Source of the DNA: Rhizobium sp. AC27/96
GTDB lineage: Bacteria > Pseudomonadota > Alphaproteobacteria > Rhizobiales > Rhizobiaceae
DNA length: 64,000 nucleotides
NCBI RefSeq assembly: GCF_001692325.1
Contig: NZ_LXKN01000018.1
Location: 124,001-188,000, forward strand
Reading direction: 5' to 3'
In this document: one piece after another, positions 28,995 through 38,334 of the stretch
Layout of the letters: each line of letters begins with the position of its first letter
Position numbering within the stretch: position 1 is the stretch's first letter
Notes under the pieces: generated by a model
Told to the model about the DNA's origin: nothing
Database searches by the model: none
The model's input: the letters and a program-made list of their open reading frames with translations, nothing else
Made by a program: the position numbers and the translations under genes

Positions 28995-29086
28995 TTATGA
29001 CGAGCCGTATGGAATTGCAATGCTGCTGGCTTGCTGGCAGGCACGCAAGCGGCTAAAGCGCAAGCGGAAAGACCGGGATTGTATCG

Positions 29087-30214
29087 ATGAGTGCCTTTGA
29101 AACATCTCCATTGGCGAGTGAAAATGAACGGCTCATCCTTGATATCGTTCGCCGGCACCAGCCGATTGCACGGGCGGCGATTACCGGACATACCAATCTC
29201 GCACAGCAATCGGTCCATCGTCTGATCGAGGCGCTCATATCACGCGGTTTGCTTCGCGCCGCGGCACCGCTCAAGGGTACGCGCGGCCAACCCAGCCCGA
29301 CGATCGAGCTGGTAAAGGAATCGGCCTGTGCCGTCGGCATTTCCATCAACACCGATTCCGCAATCCTGTCTCTTGCCGACTTCGGCTGCAATATCATTGC
29401 GCAGGAGACGCTGAAGATGGTCCCGGGCGATCGCCAGGCAACACTTGCCACACTTTCTCGATCGCTTGAGTCGCTCCTTGAAAGGCATGGCATATCGCGC
29501 GAGCGTCTTGCCGGGCTGGGCTTTGCCATGTCGGGCTTTTTCGTTCTGGACAATCATGTCTTCAACGCTCCGGAACCCTTACGGGACTGGTCGTTGATCG
29601 ATCTGCGCCCGGAACTGGAGGAAATCTTCCAACTGCCCGTCTGGCTGGAAAACAATGCGACGACCGGGGCGATCGGCGAGAGCCTGCGTGGCGTCGGGCG
29701 CCGGTGCCAGACCTTTGCCTATCTCTCCTTCAACTATGGATTTGGCGGCGGCCTCGTGCTGGAAGGCAGGCCCTATCTCGGTTTCCACGGCAATGCTGGG
29801 GAATTCAGCGTCATCTATAATCCTGACGAGTCGCCACGGCGACCGGCCCTGCAATACCTGATCACAACCCTGCGGGAGAATGGCATCAACGTAGCTTCGA
29901 TCGAGGACCTGCGCCAGAACTTCGATCCGTCCTGGCCGGGCGTGCAAGACTGGCTGGATGAAACCATGCCGATGCTCGATCGATTGATCGCCACCTTGAT
30001 CGGCGTGCTCGATCCGCAGGCCATCGTGTTCGGGGGACAATTGCCGGCGGAGCTTGGACGGATGATGATATCGCGTGCAAGCATGCCCTCCGGGCGTCGT
30101 CACCGCTATGGCGTGGCGCCGGCGGAGGCGCAACTGCTCCTCAGCGAAGTGAATGGGGATGCCGCCGCCACCGGCGCCGCGCTCCTGCCGTTCAAGTTCC
30201 GTTACTTTTTGTAA
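29087..30214 (+). CDS. ROK-family transcriptional regulator (NagC/XylR type)
   Basis: A 375-residue protein. An N-terminal winged helix at about residues 12-65 (ENERLILDIVRRHQPIARAAI ... QQSVHRLIEALI) is followed by a ROK sugar-kinase-like domain with AVGISINTDS and LGFAMSGFF. FNYGFGGGLVLEGRPYLGFHGNAGEF is the ROK signature region. The usual CxCGxxGCxE zinc cluster is absent, so metal binding is doubtful. It probably senses a sugar and controls the divergent phosphodiesterase gene. No dedicated transporter is adjacent. Confidence 0.85.
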   Translation: MSAFETSPLASENERLILDIVRRHQPIARAAITGHTNLAQQSVHRLIEALISRGLLRAAAPLKGTRGQPSPTIELVKESACAVGISINTDSAILSLADFGCNIIAQETLKMVPGDRQATLATLSRSLESLLERHGISRERLAGLGFAMSGFFVLDNHVFNAPEPLRDWSLIDLRPELEEIFQLPVWLENNATTGAIGESLRGVGRRCQTFAYLSFNYGFGGGLVLEGRPYLGFHGNAGEFSVIYNPDESPRRPALQYLITTLRENGINVASIEDLRQNFDPSWPGVQDWLDETMPMLDRLIATLIGVLDPQAIVFGGQLPAELGRMMISRASMPSGRRHRYGVAPAEAQLLLSEVNGDAAATGAALLPFKFRYFL

Positions 30215-30423
30215 CATAGCGGCCTTAATCGGCGCGCATTTTGATGAGCAAGGTCCTCCCGACCCCCCGCGACAAAGTGAAGGGGCGGGCATAGCCAGCC
30301 GCTCGAAGATTGCTTCGTCTCCCCCGGACAGGCGACCGGATTTCAGTTCCGCTTCATCATCGGTTCAGCGCGTTGTCAGAAGGCATTGATAGTTCACCGT
30401 CAGAGTTTGCTGGACGACCGGAA

Positions 30424-31041
30424 GTGGCGCGCAAGACTGCTATTATTATCGGCAATGGAAAGCTCGAGCGCGATATCTCCGCCATCGTGGAGAGCGGGCA
30501 ATTCGTCATGCGTTTTAACGAGCCCAATCTTGCTGATGAGATGAGTGGTTCGCGCACGGACATGCTGATGGTGGCCGCTTCGAGCAAGACCTTGCATCGC
30601 CGGATGATCGATCCGTCTTTTCTGGACAATGCCGCGCTCAAATCCACGAGCGTGCTGATGCTCGCCTATCACCCCGAGATCATCCGCAAATATCACCCTC
30701 GACCGAATATCTTCCAGCGTTTGCGGGGGCGGCGGGCCGATTGGACCATGCATACGATTGAACTCATGGGGCATGCCGGCAAGGAAATCCGCATCCTGCC
30801 GCCGCAGTTTTACGCTGACGGTTGCGCCGAACTCGGCATTGCCGGGCCGAGGATGCACAAGGTCTTTCCAAGCACCGGCTTCCTCGGCATCTGTTATGCC
30901 TTGGCAAATTTCCCTGCATCCGATTGGGATATCAAACTATGCGGCTTCGGCTGGCAGGGATGGAAGCGACATGACTGGCAGAATGAGCGCGCATGGGTCG
31001 AGAGCAAACTGGCGGACGGCCGTATCGAGATGATCGCCTAA
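30424..31041 (+). CDS. glycosyltransferase family 29 (sialyltransferase)-like protein
   Basis: About 205 residues. It begins with IIIGNGKLERDI...FVMRFNEPN, which resembles sialylmotif L of GT29 enzymes (VGNGxS ... DxVxRxN). FPSTGFLGICYALANFP resembles sialylmotif S, DIKLCGFGW follows, and HDWQNERAWV near the end could be the short His-Glu motif. There is no signal peptide or membrane segment. Rhizobial homologues are often labelled urease operon accessory protein, a name with little support. It could transfer a CMP-activated sugar or be a non-catalytic relative. The start is uncertain: GTG 30424 fits the fold, TTG 30310 is in frame upstream, and no ATG is available. Confidence 0.6.
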   Translation: MARKTAIIIGNGKLERDISAIVESGQFVMRFNEPNLADEMSGSRTDMLMVAASSKTLHRRMIDPSFLDNAALKSTSVLMLAYHPEIIRKYHPRPNIFQRLRGRRADWTMHTIELMGHAGKEIRILPPQFYADGCAELGIAGPRMHKVFPSTGFLGICYALANFPASDWDIKLCGFGWQGWKRHDWQNERAWVESKLADGRIEMIA

Positions 31042-31094
31042 AGCCCGCAACGCAGGCCGGCCCGGCGCATGGGCTGCCCCGGTGGCTCGCCTCG

Positions 31095-32060
31095 TTACTC
31101 TCCCAGCAGGCCGCGCAACTCAGTCAGCTTGTCATTCACCAGCCAGCCGTAATAATTTTCCTCAGGCAGTTTCTTGCCGCCGGCAGCATCCGCCGCCTGC
31201 CGAAGCGCAAGTGCCCGGCGCCGTGGCTGCCCGACATTGTAAAGCGTCGCGGTCAGGCCGGGATTGTCGGAAATGTCGAAGCCCTGGGCTTTGTAGACGT
31301 CCATCGCATCCTTAACGATTGCTGCGATGTAGATGACGCTGCGGTCCGGATCCATGATGTCGCGATAGATTGCCTGCGGGTCATCGGCCGAAAGCTTCGC
31401 CAGCCCGCTAGTGGAATGGACAAGATCGGTCACTTCGAGCGCCGTTAGCGGGCTGATCTGGCCAAGACCAAAGGTCTGGCCAGCGAAGAAGGGCTGGAAG
31501 AAGGCGCGCTGGAACGTCATGTTCTCATAGGTGACGCCATCGATGACCTTGCCGCGGAAACTCTTGTCCCAGGTCTCGTCGCGGCACTCCCACAATTCCG
31601 CACTGCCCGTGAAGGCGTCGCAATGGGCGAATTCCGGCTTCTTCAGGAAGGACTGAACGGTAACGTCCTTGTAGCTGAACTTGAAATCGGACTGCGAATA
31701 GGCCAGCGCCTTGACGTAGTAGGATTTCACCCTGTTGACGATGGTGATGTTGTAGGTGTGTTCACCGACCAGGGCGCCAACGATATGGATGGGATCGATC
31801 TGATAGGCTTGCGCGGCCTTCTTGATCGACGCCATCAGATCCTTGTCGTCGCGAAGCACACCGACGATCTTCTGGTACTTTTCGTCATAGGTCGTGTTGA
31901 ACGCCTTGGCCCGCAATGCCGATGTGTTGGGTATCGGCGGCTGCTCGCTATTGCGATTGCCGGGAGGCACGCTCACCAGATCGCGCCCGAGGCAGGCGCT
32001 TGTCAGTGTCAGGACAACAAGAAGACTGAGTGCCGGAATTTTCGACAGGCTTGTACGCAT
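31095..32060 (-). CDS. DUF1402 family secreted protein, lysozyme-like fold suspected
   Basis: A 321-residue protein with an N-terminal hydrophobic segment (LSLLVVLTLTSACLG) that contains a possible lipobox (TSAC), so it is secreted or a lipoprotein. The body matches rhizobial DUF1402. IVGALVGEHTYN, with a central Glu, followed later by TFGLGQISPLTA is reminiscent of the Glu and GLMQ motifs of lytic transglycosylases. Later TLYNVGQPRRRA is a similar substrate-lining block. Peptidoglycan cleavage is therefore a reasonable guess, not a demonstrated role. ATG 32060 was preferred to the TTG six codons upstream. It is convergent with the GT29-like gene. Confidence 0.75.
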   Translation of the reverse strand: MRTSLSKIPALSLLVVLTLTSACLGRDLVSVPPGNRNSEQPPIPNTSALRAKAFNTTYDEKYQKIVGVLRDDKDLMASIKKAAQAYQIDPIHIVGALVGEHTYNITIVNRVKSYYVKALAYSQSDFKFSYKDVTVQSFLKKPEFAHCDAFTGSAELWECRDETWDKSFRGKVIDGVTYENMTFQRAFFQPFFAGQTFGLGQISPLTALEVTDLVHSTSGLAKLSADDPQAIYRDIMDPDRSVIYIAAIVKDAMDVYKAQGFDISDNPGLTATLYNVGQPRRRALALRQAADAAGGKKLPEENYYGWLVNDKLTELRGLLGE

Positions 32061-32261
32061 TCGCAAGTTAACTCTCAAAAATATTCCCCGGCACGGGGAC
32101 GATCTTCATAATCGATCGGCCTGCAAAGGCAAGGGCTGGTGCTTCTTCTGCCCGGCGAATCACAATAAACTTGGGTCAGGACAGCCTGCGGCTGCAAAGA
32201 CGCAAGGCGATACCGCCGCGGCGGGTTTGAGTTTGCCGTGTTCACCGTCGTGAGGGTGCCG

Positions 32262-32582
32262 TTGAAACATCTTGTTGTGGCAGGAAGTATCTTGCTTGCC
32301 GCCGCCCCGGGCGAGGCTCCGGCGACGATGGCCGATGTACCGGCCCTGGCCAAGGCCGCGATCGAGCGACGGATCGAAGTGCCGGCAGCCGCCATTCATA
32401 TCCTGGCTGCCAAGCCCAGCGAACGTATGCCGGGTTTTGTCGTCTGCGGTCGCGTTGACACGCCCTCTACAGGAGAGGACGGTCAGCGCTTCTTCGTGAT
32501 CATACCGGGCAATTTTGCTGTGCTGGATCAGGACGGCAAAAGTCTTGTCGACAGCTATTGGTCAGCCAATCACTGCGAATGA
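32262..32582 (+). CDS. small secreted hypothetical protein
   Basis: A small protein of about 106 residues with a signal peptide (MKHLVVAGSILLAAAPGEAPA) if translation starts at TTG 32262, which has GAGGG 5 bases upstream. A GTG at 32238 is the alternative. The mature part has one Cys in VVCGRVDTP and another at the C-terminus (ANHCE), which could form a disulfide, with a compact beta-rich pattern (RFFVIIPGNFAVLDQDGK). I do not recognise the family. Its 3' end overlaps that of the convergent BTLCP proteinase gene by 13 bases. Confidence 0.6.
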   Translation: MKHLVVAGSILLAAAPGEAPATMADVPALAKAAIERRIEVPAAAIHILAAKPSERMPGFVVCGRVDTPSTGEDGQRFFVIIPGNFAVLDQDGKSLVDSYWSANHCE

Positions 32583-33244
32583 GAGGCAAACGCCTTGCTG
32601 ATCATGGCGAGTTCTTCAGGCGTGCGGCCGGATTCGAGGCGAACCCAGTTGTTCGGATTGTCGGCGGACTGGCGCTTGATGAAGGTGTAGCCGGTCGCGT
32701 CCCACGCTTTGACCGTATCGGTCAGGTTGTCGAGGATCATATCGCCGTCATTCGTGCGGACCATAAGCACCAGGTGGCCTTCATTGTGCTTGTCGAGAAC
32801 GACCGTGAGCAGCAATGCAGAGGGTGACCAGCCTGCTTCGACGAGCAGCTTTCTTTTCAAAAGGACATAGTCGTTGCAGTTGCCGGCGCCATCATCGGGG
32901 TAGGTCCACCAATTGATGATGCCCATTTTGTAGATGCCATAATGGTCATTGTCGCTGATGCCCTGGATCTCGTGATTGACCAGGCCGTTGATCTGCTGCA
33001 GTTGCGTCCAGCGCTCCCGGTCGATGGTGACGTTTTCGGCGCTCTTCGGTCCGGTCGCGCATTCGGCGGGTTGAGCAGCACAGAAGCCGGCCCAGCCTAC
33101 GGGTACGCTCGCATCCGTAATGACACTCGCGAACTGGTGCGCATTGGTTGCGGCCAAGTTTGCCACGGGTTTGGCTGTTGTCGCGGTCGAGAACAACAGA
33201 CCGGCAACGAAGAGAAAGCTTGCAGCGGCTAGAAACGAACGCAT
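32570..33244 (-). CDS. BTLCP-family transglutaminase-like cysteine proteinase, secreted
   Basis: A 224-residue protein with a Sec signal peptide (MRSFLAAASFLFVAGLLFSTA). The catalytic triad of the bacterial transglutaminase-like cysteine proteinases is visible: Cys in GAGNCNDYVLLK, His in EGHLVLMVRT, and Asp in DMILDNLTD. In other proteobacteria such proteases (LapG type) cleave a large adhesin in the periplasm, but no LapD or adhesin gene is adjacent. ATG 33244 is the family start; another ATG lies four codons earlier. Neighbouring secreted proteins suggest an envelope role. Confidence 0.82.
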   Translation of the reverse strand: MRSFLAAASFLFVAGLLFSTATTAKPVANLAATNAHQFASVITDASVPVGWAGFCAAQPAECATGPKSAENVTIDRERWTQLQQINGLVNHEIQGISDNDHYGIYKMGIINWWTYPDDGAGNCNDYVLLKRKLLVEAGWSPSALLLTVVLDKHNEGHLVLMVRTNDGDMILDNLTDTVKAWDATGYTFIKRQSADNPNNWVRLESGRTPEELAMISKAFASHSQ

Positions 33245-33570
33245 ACTCGGCTCCATGAACTGGGGCCATGAAATCCGACGCGGTCAAATTTATTCGGAAC
33301 AAGATTATTCGCATTTTAGCGAAGCAGCGTTTTTCGGGGGACGGGCACGCTTCGCGCACGAGCCTGGGCGCCGAATTTGTGATTTTGCCCGGACGGAGGC
33401 CGGGAGGTCCCTGGGGCTGTTACGCGCCGTCGCTGGAAAAAGATATGTTATTTCATCGACATATCATGATTGCTGAAGTGTTTCGAACGCGTTTATGATT
33501 TGCTTACTTCAAATACGAATCTCCGGCACCGAGCGCATGGAGAGCAGCCGGGGAACATTAAGGGACGCTT
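33245..33570. other. divergent intergenic region, BTLCP / GH3 glucosidase
   Basis: 326 bases. GATATG (33442-33447) and CATATC (33460-33465) form a spaced inverted repeat about 105 bases before the glucosidase start and may be an operator. GGGGAACATTAAGGGAC precedes the glucosidase ATG. No other feature is supported. Confidence 0.45.
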
Positions 33571-36042
33571 ATGATCGACGATATTCTCGACCAGATGACG
33601 CTTGAGGAGCAGGTTTCGCTACTTGCCGGGGCTGATTTCTGGACCACAGTGCCGGTTGAACGTCTCGGCATTCCGAAGATCAAGGTCACCGATGGTCCGA
33701 ATGGTGCACGGGGTGCTGGCTCACTGGTTGCTGGCGTCAATGCGGCCTGTTTTCCCGTCGCCATTGCGCTCGGTGCAACCTGGAATCCTGCGCTCGTCGA
33801 GCGTATGGGCGTTGCGCTCGCCGGCCAGGCCAAAAGCAAGGGTGCCTCCGTCCTGTTGGCACCGACCGTCAATATTCATCGCTCCGGCCTGAACGGACGC
33901 AATTTCGAATGCTATTCGGAAGATCCGATGCTGACCGCCGAACTCGCCGTCGCCTATATCCAGGGCGTGCAGAGCCAGGGTATTGCCGCGACGATCAAGC
34001 ATTTTGCCGGCAACGAATCCGAAATTGAACGGCAAACGATGTCGTCGGATATCGGCGAGCGGGCACTTCGCGAAATTTATCTGCCGCCATTCGAGCAGGC
34101 CGTGAAAAAGGCCGGCGTAATGGCGGTCATGTCCTCCTATAACAAGCTGAACGGCACCTATACCAGCGAACACCCATGGCTGTTGACGACGGTCCTGCGC
34201 GAGGAATGGGGTTTCGACGGTATCGTCATGTCCGATTGGTTCGGCTCGCATTCGACGGCGGCAACCGTCAATGCCGGCCTCGATCTGGAGATGCCGGGGC
34301 CGACGCGCGACCGCGGCGAAAAGCTCGTGCAGGCGGTGCGCGATGGTAGGGTCAAGCCTGAGACCATTCGCGCGGCCGCCGGGCGCATCCTGACATTGCT
34401 GGAGCGTGTCGGAGCCTTCGAGAAGGCGCCTGATCTGACCGAGCATGCGGTAGACTTGACGGAGGATCGCGATCTGATCCGCGAGCTTGGTTCGGAAGGT
34501 GCGGTTCTTCTGAAGAATGACGGCATCTTGCCGCTGCAGAAGACAGGGCTCGGACATGTCGCGGTCATCGGACCAAACGCTGCGGAAGCTCGCGTCATGG
34601 GTGGCGGTAGCGCCCAGATCGCCGCGCACTACAGGATCAGTCCGCTGGACGGGATCCGTGAGGCTTTGTCGAATGCCAACAGCATTCAATATGCAGCCGG
34701 TTGCCGCAACAATCGGCTCATCAATGTCTTTTCCGGCGAGATGCGCGTCGAGTATTTCCGGGGCCGGACCCTGGCAGGCTCGCCGGTGGCGGCCGAACCG
34801 GCGAACAAGGGTGAATTCTTCTGGTTCGATTTGCCATCCCCTGAGCTTGACCCCAGTGATTTCTCTGCGCGGATGACGGCTTTCTATACGCCGCTCGAAA
34901 GCGGTGAACACGTCTTCGGCATGACCAATGCAGGCCTTGCCAAGCTCTATGTTGACGGCAGGCTGGTGATCAACGGTTCAGACGGCTGGACCCGCGGCGA
35001 CAATTATTTCGGCACTGCCAATGTCGAACAACGTCAGGCCATCCATCTCGAGGCCGGCCAGCGATCCCGCATCGTCGTCGAATACTGCTCTCCGGCGGCG
35101 ACAGAGGAGGGCATCAACCTGACGGCCGTGCGCTTCGGCGTGGAAAAGCCTCTGGGTGAGGCGGATATGGCAGAGGCCGTCGAAACGGCATGCAAGGCGG
35201 ATGTGGCATTGCTGTTCGTCGGCCGCGATGGGCAATGGGATACCGAAGGGCTCGATCTGCCCGATATGAGGCTGCCGGGCCGTCAGGAGGAGCTGATCGA
35301 AAGGGTAGCGGCGGTCAACGCCAACACCGTGGTCGTGCTGCAGACGGGAGGTCCCGTCGAGATGCCGTGGCTCGGCAAGGTCAAGGCTGTGCTGCAGATG
35401 TGGTATCCGGGCCAGGAGCTCGGTCACGCAGTTGCCGATGTTCTCTTTGGCGATGCCGAACCCGGCGGCCGCTTGCCGCAGACTTTTCCCAAGCGCCTCT
35501 CGGATAATTCCGCGATAACCGGTGATGCTTCCGTCTATCCCGGCAAGGATGGGCATGTGCACTATGCCGAGGGCGTCTTTGTCGGCTATCGTCATCATGA
35601 CACGCGCGGCATAGAGCCCTTGTTCCCCTTCGGCTTCGGGCTCGGCTATACGAGCTTTTCCTGGGGCAGGGCGCAAACGTCGACAACACGGATGGCTCCG
35701 GATGGTATCACCGTCACGGTCGACATCACCAATATCGGCGGGAGAAGAGGATCCGAGCTTGTGCAGCTTTACGTGCGACCGCTCGGCTCCACAATCGAGC
35801 GGTCGGACAAGGAGTTGCGGGCTTTTGCCAAGCTTCACCTGGCGGTGGGTGAAACCGGCAAAGCCTCGCTGCTCGTCCACCCGCGCGATCTCAGCTATTT
35901 CGACGAAGAGACGAAAGCATTCCGTGCGCCTGCCGGCCTCTATGAATTGCTGGTGGCCGCCAATGCCGCGGATATCCGCTCGGCGGTCACGGTGGAGCTT
36001 GGAACGGAATGGATCGGCGAGACTACGGATCGCTCGATTTGA
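33571..36042 (+). CDS. GH3 beta-glucosidase with PA14 insertion
   Basis: An 823-residue glycoside hydrolase. The GH3 N-terminal barrel begins with QMTLEEQVSLLAG, and the nucleophile Asp222 lies in IVMSDWFGSH. The GH3 C-terminal domain has GAVLLKNDGILPL. It is split by a PA14 carbohydrate-binding insert from about residue 390 to 540, and a fibronectin III-like domain ends the protein. This architecture is that of the Agrobacterium coniferin beta-glucosidase Cbg1, so plant phenolic or cello-oligosaccharide glucosides are likely substrates. There is no signal peptide, so it acts in the cytoplasm. It stands alone, with a strong terminator after it. Confidence 0.92.
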   Translation: MIDDILDQMTLEEQVSLLAGADFWTTVPVERLGIPKIKVTDGPNGARGAGSLVAGVNAACFPVAIALGATWNPALVERMGVALAGQAKSKGASVLLAPTVNIHRSGLNGRNFECYSEDPMLTAELAVAYIQGVQSQGIAATIKHFAGNESEIERQTMSSDIGERALREIYLPPFEQAVKKAGVMAVMSSYNKLNGTYTSEHPWLLTTVLREEWGFDGIVMSDWFGSHSTAATVNAGLDLEMPGPTRDRGEKLVQAVRDGRVKPETIRAAAGRILTLLERVGAFEKAPDLTEHAVDLTEDRDLIRELGSEGAVLLKNDGILPLQKTGLGHVAVIGPNAAEARVMGGGSAQIAAHYRISPLDGIREALSNANSIQYAAGCRNNRLINVFSGEMRVEYFRGRTLAGSPVAAEPANKGEFFWFDLPSPELDPSDFSARMTAFYTPLESGEHVFGMTNAGLAKLYVDGRLVINGSDGWTRGDNYFGTANVEQRQAIHLEAGQRSRIVVEYCSPAATEEGINLTAVRFGVEKPLGEADMAEAVETACKADVALLFVGRDGQWDTEGLDLPDMRLPGRQEELIERVAAVNANTVVVLQTGGPVEMPWLGKVKAVLQMWYPGQELGHAVADVLFGDAEPGGRLPQTFPKRLSDNSAITGDASVYPGKDGHVHYAEGVFVGYRHHDTRGIEPLFPFGFGLGYTSFSWGRAQTSTTRMAPDGITVTVDITNIGGRRGSELVQLYVRPLGSTIERSDKELRAFAKLHLAVGETGKASLLVHPRDLSYFDEETKAFRAPAGLYELLVAANAADIRSAVTVELGTEWIGETTDRSI

Positions 36043-36074
36043 ATTCGTGGAACAACCATCCATGAGCCACGGAT

Positions 36075-36113
36075 AAACTGACGATGCGCGATTGTGCCGT
36101 GCATCGTCAGTTT
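36075..36113. terminator. strong bidirectional terminator after the GH3 gene
   Basis: AAACTGACGATGC (36075-36087) pairs perfectly over 13 bases with GCATCGTCAGTTT (36101-36113), followed by T. It lies between the convergent glucosidase and chemoreceptor genes and would serve both. Confidence 0.85.
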
Positions 36114-36142
36114 TCGACAGGCCTTCGGTTTCGACGCGGTTG

Positions 36143-38062
36143 TCAGAACTCCGACCATTCCTTCGCTGCGGTAGCTGTTGCCGTCTTGACGCCAAAGGCG
36201 CGGCTCAGCCTCTGTCGGAGCGCGCGGGCCGGCGAGGCCGTCTGTTGGCCAGTGACCACCGCCGGGAGTGTTGATGACGGGCCAGCATCGAGCTTGAAGC
36301 GAGCGATCAAGCGCGCGAGATTGGCGGCTTCATTTGCCAGCGAAGTGCTGGCAGCCGTCGTCTCCTCCACCATGGCCGCATTCTTCTGGGTAACCTGATC
36401 CATCTGATTGACGGCGGTATTGACCTCGCTCAGGCCGACCGATTGCTCCCGTGCCGATGTCGCTATCTCTTCCATGTGATGGTTGATGGTCAGCACCTGG
36501 GCCTCGATCGTCTTCAAGACCGCACCGGTCTCGCTGACGAGTTTCACGCCATTGCCGACCTCCGCCGAAGACGACCGGATGAGGGCCTTGATCTCTTTTG
36601 CAGCCTGCGCGGAGCGTTGCGCCAATTCGCGCACTTCCTGCGCCACCACGGCAAAGCCCTTGCCCGCGTCACCCGCCCTTGCGGCTTCGACACCGGCGTT
36701 GAGCGCAAGGAGGTTCGTCTGGAATGCAATCTCGTCGATAACGCCGATGATGTTGGATATCTGGTTTGACGATTGTTCGATCCGGGTCATTGCATCTACG
36801 GCGCGGGCGACGACTTCTCCTGATTTCATGGCATTCACGTTCGCCTGGTTGGCTACCTGCCGGGCTTCCTCAGCCCGCTTCGATGAGCTGCCGACATTGG
36901 CGGTTATCTGGTCGAGTGCCGCTGCCGTTTCCTCCAGCGAGGCCGCTTGCTGCTCGGTGCGTCTGGAGAGATCGCTTGCGCCGTGGCTGATTTCCTGGGT
37001 CCCGCTATCAATCGTCACCGTGGCATTCGAAATTGCGGAGAGGGTTGCGCCCAGCTGCTGGATCGAGCTGTTGAAATCATGCCGCAGAGCTTCGAAATCA
37101 GCGGAAAACTCCTCGTTCAGCTGGAAGGCCAGATCACCGGATGCCAATCGCTTGAGGCCAGCAGCCAATCCGGATGTGGCCAATTGCAGTCGCTCGGCGG
37201 CATCGGCTTCCGCTTGCTGCTGCACAGCAAGCCGGTCCTGCTCGGCGCGTTGCCGACTGACTTCAGCATCGGCTTCCAAACGCCTGTTTTCAATGGCAGC
37301 TTGCCGAAAGGTCTCAACAGCGCCGGCCATCTCGCCGATCTCATCTCTGCGGTTGCTTTCGGGCACAGTTTTCGTGGTGTCGCCCGTGCTCAAGAGGGTC
37401 ATATAGGCTGTCATGCGCGATAATGGCCTGATCACCCTGAGCAGGGTCAAGAGGATCGCGCTGGCGCCGATGATGATGGCGAGCCCAAGTGCGGTGAAAA
37501 CCGACAGAATACTGAATTGGACGGCGGAGTTGGTGGTTTCCAGATTTTGCGTGTTGTCCGCAACGTTCTGGTCGACCTCCTGCTGAATGACCTCGCCTGC
37601 CTTGTCGTAGAGCGTCTTGCCGTCACCGAGTAGCAGAGTAATAGCTTCGCTATCCTTGCCATTGTCTTTGAGAGACTTGGCTTGCTCCCATACCTGTCGA
37701 TAGGCAGCGTCGGCCTCGATATATTTTTGATAGATTGCTCGCTCGGCATCGTTGCTGAGCGTCGATTGAGAGCCTTTCAGATCTTTGTCGATCTGAGAAT
37801 GTGTCTGTGCAATTTCCGACAGGATTTTCTGTTGCTTCTCCGGGGATGCAAGCATGTATCCCAAATGCTCCACTCGCAGATCGCCATAATCGGAGTTGAG
37901 CTGCCCGAGAGCCAGGACGGATGGTATGGTGTCTTCCGAGATGGAATGCGTGGCCGCGCTGATGGCAGAAAGAGAATGAAGCGCGACGACGCCTTGACCG
38001 ATGGACACCGCAGCCAAGCTGCCGAAAAGACCAAATAATGTAAACCTGATGCTGATACGCAT
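36143..38062 (-). CDS. methyl-accepting chemotaxis protein
   Basis: A 639-residue chemoreceptor. It has TM1 at about residues 7-29, a four-helix periplasmic sensor domain, TM2 at about 183-207, and a HAMP domain followed by a second HAMP-like segment. The cytoplasmic signalling hairpin carries the conserved tip (FQTNLLALNAGVEAARAGDAGKGFAVVAQEVRELA). The C-terminus ends in EWSEF, matching the xWxxF tether that binds CheR/CheB in high-abundance receptors. The ligand cannot be told from sequence. It is solitary, with no che genes nearby, so it would feed the main chemotaxis cluster. Confidence 0.93.
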   Translation of the reverse strand: MRISIRFTLFGLFGSLAAVSIGQGVVALHSLSAISAATHSISEDTIPSVLALGQLNSDYGDLRVEHLGYMLASPEKQQKILSEIAQTHSQIDKDLKGSQSTLSNDAERAIYQKYIEADAAYRQVWEQAKSLKDNGKDSEAITLLLGDGKTLYDKAGEVIQQEVDQNVADNTQNLETTNSAVQFSILSVFTALGLAIIIGASAILLTLLRVIRPLSRMTAYMTLLSTGDTTKTVPESNRRDEIGEMAGAVETFRQAAIENRRLEADAEVSRQRAEQDRLAVQQQAEADAAERLQLATSGLAAGLKRLASGDLAFQLNEEFSADFEALRHDFNSSIQQLGATLSAISNATVTIDSGTQEISHGASDLSRRTEQQAASLEETAAALDQITANVGSSSKRAEEARQVANQANVNAMKSGEVVARAVDAMTRIEQSSNQISNIIGVIDEIAFQTNLLALNAGVEAARAGDAGKGFAVVAQEVRELAQRSAQAAKEIKALIRSSSAEVGNGVKLVSETGAVLKTIEAQVLTINHHMEEIATSAREQSVGLSEVNTAVNQMDQVTQKNAAMVEETTAASTSLANEAANLARLIARFKLDAGPSSTLPAVVTGQQTASPARALRQRLSRAFGVKTATATAAKEWSEF

Positions 38063-38334
38063 TCTATGCCGCTCCTAATAATTATAACGTGATCAAAAAC
38101 ATCGTATTGATGCACGGGAGCCAAGCATTCCTGCGGGTAAATATTTATTAAATTGATCTGATAACTTCAGCCGCGGCGCAACATTGGTGCGCATAATGGC
38201 CACGGCCTCGCGCAGCGGATAGGCTCAGCAAAAGTTGCAATTGCCAACGCTTGAAGCCGGCCGCATCAACCAATTGATGACGAGACGCCAAAGACATGCT
38301 CGCCAAGGCGAGCATCTTCAGCGTGTAACCGGTT

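Noticed and set aside
32061..32261. Possible riboswitch or regulatory leader before the small secreted protein gene
   Set aside because: No known aptamer pattern and only weak, short stems.
33721..36195. Long open frames (396 and 405 codons) antisense to the GH3 glucosidase
   Set aside because: They mirror the codon pattern of the glucosidase, lack ribosome-binding sites and resemble no family; GC-rich coding sequence often leaves the opposite strand open.
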